Shown here piece by piece: positions 26,688 to 32,443 of a stretch of 32,443 bases of DNA (positions are counted from its first letter, which is position 1; every line of letters starts with the position of its first letter). Made by a program: the position numbers and the translations under genes. This DNA is from Vreelandella stevensii S18214. Its GTDB lineage: Bacteria > Pseudomonadota > Gammaproteobacteria > Pseudomonadales > Halomonadaceae. The stretch is from NCBI RefSeq assembly GCF_000275725.1, contig NZ_AJTS01000004.1, positions 1 through 32,443 on the forward strand, written 5' to 3'. Below the pieces are notes generated by a model, which saw nothing but the letters and a program-made list of their open reading frames with translations, was not told the DNA's origin and did not search any database.

Positions 26688-26758
26688 GGCGGTCTCGGGC
26701 GCGCAAGCCATGCCAGCACAGGTGCTTTGTGGTACCGTGTCGGCACCTCGAAGGCTGC

Positions 26759-29131
26759 ATGAGCTGGTTGCACGTTATGGATGTCAAACAACGGATTATT
26801 GCGCGCCTGGCGTCAGAGCTGGGCGTACGACCTGAACAAGTCCTGGCCACGGTGGAATTGCTGGATGGCGGCGCCACCGTGCCTTTCATCGCCCGCTACC
26901 GCAAGGAAGTGACCGGCGCGCTGGACGATACTCAACTGCGCCAGTTGGATGAGCGCCTGCGTTACCTGCGCGAACTGGAAGAGCGGCGCGAAGCCGTGCT
27001 GGCGACCATCGATGAACAAGGCAAGCTGGACCCCGCGCTCAAGGCCACCATCGAGGCTGCCGACACCAAGCAGCGCCTGGAAGACCTCTACCTCCCGTTC
27101 AAGAAAAAGCGCCGCACCAAAGCCCAGATTGCCCGGGAAGCCGGTCTCGAACCTCTGGCGGATGCGCTGCTGGCCGACCCCACCCTCGACCCGGAAAACG
27201 AAGCGGCACGCTACCTGCGCCCGGCAGAAGGGGAAGTACCCGCCATCGAAGATGCCAAGGCCGCCCTCGACGGTGCCAAGCAGATTCTGATGGAGCGCTT
27301 TGCCGAAGATCCCGAGCTGATCGGCCAACTGCGTGAGCGGCTCTGGCAGGAAGGCGAGCTGAGCGCCCGGGTGCTGGAAGGCAAGCAGCAGGAGGGCGCC
27401 AAGTTTTCGGATTACTTCGAGCACGACGAAAAACTCGCCAGGGTACCCTCGCACCGTGCGCTGGCCATGTTCCGTGGCCGCAACGAAGGGATTCTGGGGC
27501 TGGCCATTCGTTTGCCCGGTGAGGAAGACGCCCCGGTGCATCCTGCCCAGGTGGCCATTGCCCGTCAGGTCGGTATTCGTGATGAAGGGCGCCCGGCCGA
27601 CAAGTGGCTGGGCGAAGTGGTGCGCTGGACCTGGCGTGTCAAACTCTACACCGCACTGGAAACCGAGTTGCTGGGCCGCCTGCGCGAACAGGCCGAGCAG
27701 ACCGCCATCGATGTCTTTGCTGCCAACCTGAAAGACCTGCTGCTGGCGGCCCCGGCGGGGCAGAAAGTCACCCTGGCGCTGGACCCCGGCCTGCGTACCG
27801 GCTGCAAGGTAGCGGTCATCGATGCCACCGGTCAGTTCATCGACCAGGCCACCATTTACCCCCACGCTCCCCAGAACCGCTGGAACGAATCGCTGGAGGT
27901 GCTGGCGCGGCTGGTCAAGCAGCATCGCGTGCAGCTGATTGCCGTGGGCAACGGAACCGCCAGCCGTGAAACCGACAAGCTGGCCGGGGAACTGGTGAAG
28001 GCGCTGGCGCCCGCGCAGCCGCTGAGCAAGGTCATGGTGTCGGAGGCCGGGGCATCGGTGTACTCGGCGTCGGAATACGCGGCCCGTGAGCTGCCCGACC
28101 TCGACGTCACCATCCGGGGGGCGGTCTCGATTGCCCGCCGCCTGCAGGACCCGCTGGCCGAGCTGGTGAAGATCGAGCCCAAATCCATCGGGGTAGGCCA
28201 GTATCAGCACGACGTCTCTCAGGTGCAGCTCTCGCGCAGCCTGGAAGCCGTCATCGAAGATTGTGTGAACGCGGTGGGTGTGGACCTCAACACGGCCTCC
28301 AGCGCGCTGCTCTCCCGAGTGGCTGGCTTGAGCGCCGCGATGGCCGAAAACATCGTCGCGCAGCGCAACCTGCAGGGTGCCTTCAAAAGCCGCAAGGAGC
28401 TGCTCGGCGTCAGCCGTCTGGGGCCCAAGACGTTCGAACAATGCGCCGGTTTCCTGCGCATCAGCAATGGCGACAACCCGCTGGATGCCAGCGCCGTCCA
28501 CCCAGAGGCCTATACCCTGGTCGAGCGCATCGCCAAGCAGAGCGGGCGTGACCTCAAGGGCCTGATTGGCGACAGCGCCACCCTCAAGGCGCTGAAGCCC
28601 GCCGATTTCGCCGATGAGCGCTTCGGGGTGCTCACCGTCAGCGACATTCTCAAGGAGCTGGACAAGCCAGGCCGAGACCCGCGCCCGGAGTTCAAGGCGG
28701 CGGAGTTCCGCGAAGGCGTGGAAACGCTCAAGGACCTCACCCTGGGCATGGTGCTGGAAGGCACGGTGACCAACGTGACGCACTTCGGCGCGTTCGTGGA
28801 TATCGGGGTTCATCAGGATGGCCTGGTGCATATCTCAGCCTTGTCCGAGCGGTTCATCGACGACCCGCGCAGCGTGGTCAAGGCGGGCGACATCGTCACC
28901 GTCAAGGTGATGAGCGTCGATATTCCCCGCAAGCGAGTCGGGCTTTCCATGCGTCTCAGCGATGAACCAGAGCAGCCCGAACAAAGCGGTAGCCGCGCCG
29001 CTCAGGAGCCGCGCAAGCCTGCGCGCAGCAGCCGTCAGGCGGGCCAGCGCCAGGGGCAGCAGCAGGGCAATGCACCGGCGGCCATGGGCGCCCTGGGTGC
29101 TGCGTTGTTGAAGGCCAAGCGGGGCAAATAG
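26759..29131 (+). CDS. tex: RNA-binding transcription accessory protein Tex
   Basis: 790 residues (784 if the ATG at 26777 is used). Tex is a cytoplasmic nucleic-acid-binding protein related to eukaryotic Spt6. In order: the N-terminal helical region with VPFIARYRKEVTGALDDTQLR, a YqgF/RNase H-like domain (LALDPGLRTGCKVAVIDATG near 340-360), helix-hairpin-helix repeats (VGVDLNTASSALLSRVAGLS; LLGVSRLGPKTFEQCAGFLR) and an S1 domain (GMVLEGTVTNVTHFGAFVDI near 663-682). It ends in a basic, Gln-rich, low-complexity tail. AAGG lies four bases before ATG 26759, whereas 26777 has no ribosome site but gives the start seen in homologues (MDVKQRI); either could be correct. Confidence 0.94.
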   Translation: MSWLHVMDVKQRIIARLASELGVRPEQVLATVELLDGGATVPFIARYRKEVTGALDDTQLRQLDERLRYLRELEERREAVLATIDEQGKLDPALKATIEAADTKQRLEDLYLPFKKKRRTKAQIAREAGLEPLADALLADPTLDPENEAARYLRPAEGEVPAIEDAKAALDGAKQILMERFAEDPELIGQLRERLWQEGELSARVLEGKQQEGAKFSDYFEHDEKLARVPSHRALAMFRGRNEGILGLAIRLPGEEDAPVHPAQVAIARQVGIRDEGRPADKWLGEVVRWTWRVKLYTALETELLGRLREQAEQTAIDVFAANLKDLLLAAPAGQKVTLALDPGLRTGCKVAVIDATGQFIDQATIYPHAPQNRWNESLEVLARLVKQHRVQLIAVGNGTASRETDKLAGELVKALAPAQPLSKVMVSEAGASVYSASEYAARELPDLDVTIRGAVSIARRLQDPLAELVKIEPKSIGVGQYQHDVSQVQLSRSLEAVIEDCVNAVGVDLNTASSALLSRVAGLSAAMAENIVAQRNLQGAFKSRKELLGVSRLGPKTFEQCAGFLRISNGDNPLDASAVHPEAYTLVERIAKQSGRDLKGLIGDSATLKALKPADFADERFGVLTVSDILKELDKPGRDPRPEFKAAEFREGVETLKDLTLGMVLEGTVTNVTHFGAFVDIGVHQDGLVHISALSERFIDDPRSVVKAGDIVTVKVMSVDIPRKRVGLSMRLSDEPEQPEQSGSRAAQEPRKPARSSRQAGQRQGQQQGNAPAAMGALGAALLKAKRGK

Positions 29132-29227
29132 TCGCGTGTCTTGAAAAACACAGGGTTGCCGCCATATCCTGCCCACTATTCCCTATCAGGTAGGATACAG
29201 CTCATGGTCACGCCCGCCGGTTTCCAC

Positions 29228-29250
29228 AAGGCCTGCGTCATGCAGGCCTT
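29228..29250. other. Perfect 9-bp stem-loop just before the gshA ribosome site
   Basis: AAGGCCTGC and GCAGGCCTT pair across a five-base loop, ending six bases before the AAGGAG of gshA. No T-run follows, so it is not a typical terminator for tex. It would shape the gshA leader and could affect translation or processing. Confidence 0.6.
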
Positions 29251-29270
29251 ATCAACAAGGAGTGTTCACC

Positions 29271-30911
29271 TTGTCTGAACCACTCACGGTGCCTACGTCG
29301 CTGACCGCTCAGGTCGAGCGCCTGCTCCCCAGCGCCCGTCTGGGTCGTTTGGGGCGGCTGCGTCGCGGGCTAGAAAAAGAGGGGCTGAGGGTCGATGCGC
29401 AGGGCCATATCGCACAGACCCCACACCCCCAGGCGCTGGGCTCCAAGCTGACCCACCCGCACATCACCACCGACTACTCCGAAGCGCTGCTGGAGTACAT
29501 CACCCCGGTGTATTCGGAACCCAGGGAGGCTCTGGCCTTCCTGTCCGATCTGCATACCTTTACCTATCACCATCTCGATAACGAGTGGATCTGGCCTGGC
29601 AGCATGCCTTCTCGGCTCTCCGGTAACGACAGCGTGCCGATTGCCGACTACGGCAGCTCCAACGTGGGCACCATGAAGCACGTTTACCGCAAAGGGCTCG
29701 ACGTGCGCTACGGGCGGATCATGCAAGCCATTGCCGGGGTGCACTACAACGTCTCGCTGCCTGAAGACATGTGGTACGCCCTGCGCGAGATGGAAAAAGC
29801 CACCCACGTACCGTTCAACGACTACCGTTCGACGCGCTACTTTGGCTTGATTCGTCACTTCCGTCGCCATAGCTGGCTGCTGCTCTATCTATTCGGTGCG
29901 TCCCCCGCCGTGGACAAGAGCTTCCTGCCCAACGGGCAGGTGCCGGACAAGCTGCAGCCGCTCGGTGACGATACTTATATCGCTCCCTATGCTACCACGC
30001 TGCGCATGTCCGACCTGGGGTATCAGAACAAGGTCCAATCGCAGCTGAAAATCTGCTTCAACTCGCTCTCCAACTACGTCAACACCCTGCGCCATGCGAT
30101 TTCCACACCGTGGCCCGATTATGAAGCGCTGGGCGTTCGGCAAGGCGATGAGTGGCAGCAGCTCAATGCCAATATCCTGCAGATCGAGAACGAGTACTAC
30201 AGCGATATTCGCCCCAAGCGTGTGGCCCGGCATAACGAAACTCCGAGCCAGGCACTCGAAGCCCGTGGCGTCGAGTACATCGAAGTGCGCTGTCTGGACC
30301 TCAACCCCTTCGATCCGTTGGGCGTCACGGAAGTGCAGATGCGCTTTGTCGACACCTTCCTGATGTGGTGTCTGCTCAGTGACAGCCCCTGGATTTCCGA
30401 TGAAGAGTGTGACCGCCTGGATGACAACCGTCGCCTGGTGGTGGAGCGTGGGCGTGACCCTGAGCTGCGTCTCGTGCGTCAGGGGGAATCGGTGACGCTC
30501 CCCGAGTGGGGCGAGCAGATCTTCGCGGAAATGGCCGAGGTCGCTCGGCTGCTGGACGCCGTGGAAGACGACGCCCCCCATGCGGCCGCACTGGCAGAAC
30601 TGCAGCCACGCTTGCAACAGCCTGAATTGACGCCCTCTGCGCAACTGCTGGATAAGCTGCAATCAGGCAATGGCTCGCTCAGCAAAACGCTGCTGGGTAT
30701 AGCTCAGGAGCAGGCGGATGCCTTGAAGAGCACTCCCATGCTGCGCTCACGGGAAGCGCTGCTGGCACAGCTCATCGACACCTCGCACCAGCAGCAGCGC
30801 GATATCGAAGCGGCAGATCACGAAAGCTTCAGCACCTTCCTGGAAAACTACTTCACCAAGGCGCGGGAATCGCGAGCGCTATCGGCCATTACACCTGAGG
30901 ACGGGCAATGA
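29271..30911 (+). CDS. gshA: Glutamate-cysteine ligase
   Basis: 546 residues of the E. coli-type GshA family. It joins glutamate and cysteine with ATP, the first and rate-limiting step of glutathione synthesis. Typical text includes ITTDYSEALLEYITP, NDEWIWPGSMP-like NEWIWPGSMP, YGSSNVGTMKHVYRKGL, GVHYNVSLP and EYIEVRCLDLNPFDP. The start is the TTG at 29271, eight bases after AAGGAG. A GTG at 29262 lies inside the ribosome site and cannot be used, so an unusual start codon probably limits expression. Its stop overlaps dsbB by ATGA, linking cytoplasmic glutathione supply to periplasmic disulfide formation. Confidence 0.94.
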   Translation: MSEPLTVPTSLTAQVERLLPSARLGRLGRLRRGLEKEGLRVDAQGHIAQTPHPQALGSKLTHPHITTDYSEALLEYITPVYSEPREALAFLSDLHTFTYHHLDNEWIWPGSMPSRLSGNDSVPIADYGSSNVGTMKHVYRKGLDVRYGRIMQAIAGVHYNVSLPEDMWYALREMEKATHVPFNDYRSTRYFGLIRHFRRHSWLLLYLFGASPAVDKSFLPNGQVPDKLQPLGDDTYIAPYATTLRMSDLGYQNKVQSQLKICFNSLSNYVNTLRHAISTPWPDYEALGVRQGDEWQQLNANILQIENEYYSDIRPKRVARHNETPSQALEARGVEYIEVRCLDLNPFDPLGVTEVQMRFVDTFLMWCLLSDSPWISDEECDRLDDNRRLVVERGRDPELRLVRQGESVTLPEWGEQIFAEMAEVARLLDAVEDDAPHAAALAELQPRLQQPELTPSAQLLDKLQSGNGSLSKTLLGIAQEQADALKSTPMLRSREALLAQLIDTSHQQQRDIEAADHESFSTFLENYFTKARESRALSAITPEDGQ

Positions 30912-31429
30912 CCTCATCAGCTATTCGTCCGGTCGCGCTACTCGGCGTCGCCTTTTGTATCCTGATGATGGCCGTGGCGCTAGGACTGGAGCACATTGGC
31001 GGGCTGGAGCCTTGCCCGCTGTGCATCTTCCAGCGCGTCGCGGTCATCGCCGCCGGGCTGGTGCTGGCCGTGGCTGCCATTCATAACCCCCGCGGCCGTT
31101 TCGGCAAGGGGTTATATGGCGTGCTCAGCTTGGCAGCGGTGGGTACCGGGGCGTTTATTGCAGGCCGACATGTCTGGCTACAGGGACTGCCCGCCGATGA
31201 AGTTCCCAGCTGTGGCCCCGGCCTGGAATACATGATGGATATTCTGCCCATGCAGGACGTCGTGGCCATGGTGCTCACCGGCTCCGGCGAGTGCGCGGAA
31301 ATCGATTTCATGCTGCTGGGACTGTCGCTGCCTGGCTGGACGCTGGTCGGGTTCGTCATTCTCGCCCTGGTGCCGTTACGTATGTTATGGCTGGCCGTGA
31401 CGGGGCAGGGTACGTTAGCCAAGCGTTGA
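30908..31429 (+). CDS. dsbB: Disulfide bond formation protein DsbB
   Basis: 173 residues, an inner-membrane protein with four hydrophobic segments. DsbB re-oxidises DsbA and passes electrons to quinone. Both cysteine pairs are present: C36-P-L-C39 (EPCPLCIFQR) in the first periplasmic loop and C102/C129 (VPSCGPGLEYM; GSGECAEID) in the second. It overlaps gshA by four bases, so it depends on that transcript. rsd follows 115 bp later, an order also seen for dsbH-algQ in Pseudomonas aeruginosa. Confidence 0.94.
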   Translation: MTSSAIRPVALLGVAFCILMMAVALGLEHIGGLEPCPLCIFQRVAVIAAGLVLAVAAIHNPRGRFGKGLYGVLSLAAVGTGAFIAGRHVWLQGLPADEVPSCGPGLEYMMDILPMQDVVAMVLTGSGECAEIDFMLLGLSLPGWTLVGFVILALVPLRMLWLAVTGQGTLAKR

Positions 31430-31477
31430 TTATTCAAGGCACTCACCTCAGTATCAAGGAAATCGTGCCCGCCTGGA

Positions 31478-31510
31478 TTGACAGGGCTGGAAGGAACAGC
31501 GAGTCTAGCC
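31478..31510 (+). promoter_or_regulatory. Possible rsd promoter
   Basis: A perfect -35 hexamer TTGACA lies at 31478-31483 in the dsbB-rsd gap, but the DNA 17-19 bp downstream (around GAGTCTAG) is a poor -10. An activator or another sigma factor might compensate, or the match may be chance. Confidence 0.25.
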
Positions 31511-31544
31511 CTGATGAAGGCGGCTATCAGCAAGGAGAAGCCCC

Positions 31545-32033
31545 ATGCTCGAAGATTGCAAAAATGCCCTGGAGCGCTGGGGGGGCGTACACAGCCTGAT
31601 CGACCGCTGGTTGGATCAGCGTCGCGCACTACTGGTCAGCTTCATTGAGCTCAAGGAAGCCTGTGATGCCGAGCTCGAAGCCGTCAGCAAGGCACGCATC
31701 GACACCTTCAGCGAGCTGCTGATGGATTACATCAGCGCGGGTCATTTCGAGATTTACCCGCAGCTGGCCGAAGAGGCCAAGGCATTCAACGACGAAAGCG
31801 CTCTGCACATTGCGGCCCGATTGCTGGAACGGTTGGAGATGTCCACCGCCATGGTGCTGGAGTTCGACGAAGACTTCGCCAGCCCGGTACGCTGCCAGCA
31901 AAACCTGGCCAGGCTGCCCGCCTGGATCGACCGGCTCGCCAAAGGGCTCACCGAACGCTTCGCCCTGGAAGACCAGCTCATCGCACGCCTCCACGCAGCC
32001 CACAGCCCCCAGCAGATCAAATCTCCCGCTTAA
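31545..32033 (+). CDS. rsd: Anti-sigma-70 regulator Rsd/AlgQ
   Basis: 162 residues, mostly helical. Rsd/AlgQ proteins bind the housekeeping sigma factor (region 4) and shift RNA polymerase toward alternative sigma factors. Matches include LIDRWLDQRRALLVSFIEL (about 18-36), LLMDYISAGHFEIY and the C-terminal LTERFALEDQLIARL. AAGGAG seven bases before ATG 31545 supports the start. It ends 13 bp before the right-hand palindromic repeats. Confidence 0.93.
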   Translation: MLEDCKNALERWGGVHSLIDRWLDQRRALLVSFIELKEACDAELEAVSKARIDTFSELLMDYISAGHFEIYPQLAEEAKAFNDESALHIAARLLERLEMSTAMVLEFDEDFASPVRCQQNLARLPAWIDRLAKGLTERFALEDQLIARLHAAHSPQQIKSPA

Positions 32034-32046
32034 TGCCGCGCCCCCT

Positions 32047-32443
32047 GTAGCGCGGCGTAACGAAAGAGCGAGAGCAACGAGCGATAGAGGCACCCGCGGA
32101 GGGCGGCGCCAGCCGCCCTGATAGCGTCACCGAACCACAAACGTGCCCTCGAAACACAAAACGCCACCGCCACCCCCGGCGCCCTCATCGGCAACGCTCT
32201 GCGCGTTGCTTCGCGGGTGCGCTCCGCTTACGCCGCGCTACGGTATGCGCCAGACGTCACCACGGCAAATTGCGGCACCCCCGTAGCGCGGCGTAACGAA
32301 AGAGCGAGAGCAACGAGCGAAAGAGGCACCCGCGGAGGCGGCGCCAGCCGCCCTGATAGCGTCACCGAACCGCAAACGTGCCCTCGCAACACAAAACGCC
32401 ACCGCCACCCCCGGTGCCCTCATCGGCAACGCTTTCCGCGTTG
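32047..32443. repeat. Right cluster of palindromic intergenic repeats (A-B-A-B)
   Basis: Element A occurs at 32047-32122 and 32283-32357, and element B at 32163-32247 and 32398-32443 (cut by the window end). The A-B unit repeats every ~236 bp. The sequences and orientation match the left cluster (21-342). The last bases of B (TTACGCCGCGCTACG) are the exact reverse complement of the start of A. No gene is seen here. Confidence 0.88.

Noticed and set aside
26813-28831. A 672-codon open frame on the minus strand opposite tex
   Set aside because: It mirrors the codon bias of the GC-rich tex gene, has no ribosome site or family resemblance, and tex itself has clear domains.

Overview
The window reads as a stretch of chromosome from a GC-rich gammaproteobacterium, most likely a halophile of the Halomonas group. 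This is inferred from gene content and order, since no marker RNA gene is present. The order nudE, yrfG, hslR, hslO, pckA follows the E. coli chromosome. The blocks nrdR-rib-nusB-thiL-pgpA, tlpA-dsbG and dsbB-rsd(algQ) resemble Pseudomonas and its relatives. The lon copy is the AsrA-like type with an unusual His/Asp-rich N-terminus. A GH13 sugar phosphorylase of the type that handles glucosylglycerol-like solutes fits a salt-adapted organism.

Layout. 1-423: intergenic palindromic repeats. 424-3951 (minus): a sugar phosphorylase, then a membrane-anchored TlpA-like thioredoxin and periplasmic DsbG. 4234-9608 (plus): a tight operon nrdR-ribD-ribBX-ribH-nusB-thiL-pgpA with ATGA stop/start overlaps; the riboflavin synthase gene expected between ribD and ribB is absent. 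9664-10917: a DUF945 envelope protein. 11067-13538: the Lon protease, closed by a strong terminator. 13628-15200: remains of two methyl-accepting chemotaxis receptors. 15293-18268: ilvD and a Gfo/Idh/MocA oxidoreductase. 18275-18652: a 178-bp tandem repeat built of REP-like units between convergent gene ends. 18679-23279: nudE (minus), yrfG-hslR-hslO, then a 313-bp gap with several hairpins and a possible 24-codon ORF, then pckA. 23395-24597: a LysR regulator divergent from a DUF1127 gene, with dyad sites between them. 24787-31429: gdhA behind a candidate sigma-54 promoter, rnk, tex, gshA and dsbB. 31545-32033: rsd. 32047-32443: the same palindromic repeat family as at the left end.

Themes. 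Thiol and redox control recurs: DsbG, TlpA-like, DsbB, GshA and the redox-sensed chaperone Hsp33. So does protein and RNA quality control: Lon, Hsp33, HslR, Tex, NusB, Rsd, Rnk. Central metabolism is represented by riboflavin, thiamine diphosphate, branched-chain amino acids, PEP carboxykinase and glutamate dehydrogenase. Nearly all is core chromosome. I see no phage, insertion sequence, CRISPR array, tRNA/rRNA gene or recognisable defence system, and I do not find a clearly new multi-gene system. The most interesting material is regulatory DNA, repeats, the degraded chemoreceptors, the Lon N-terminus and the missing riboflavin synthase.
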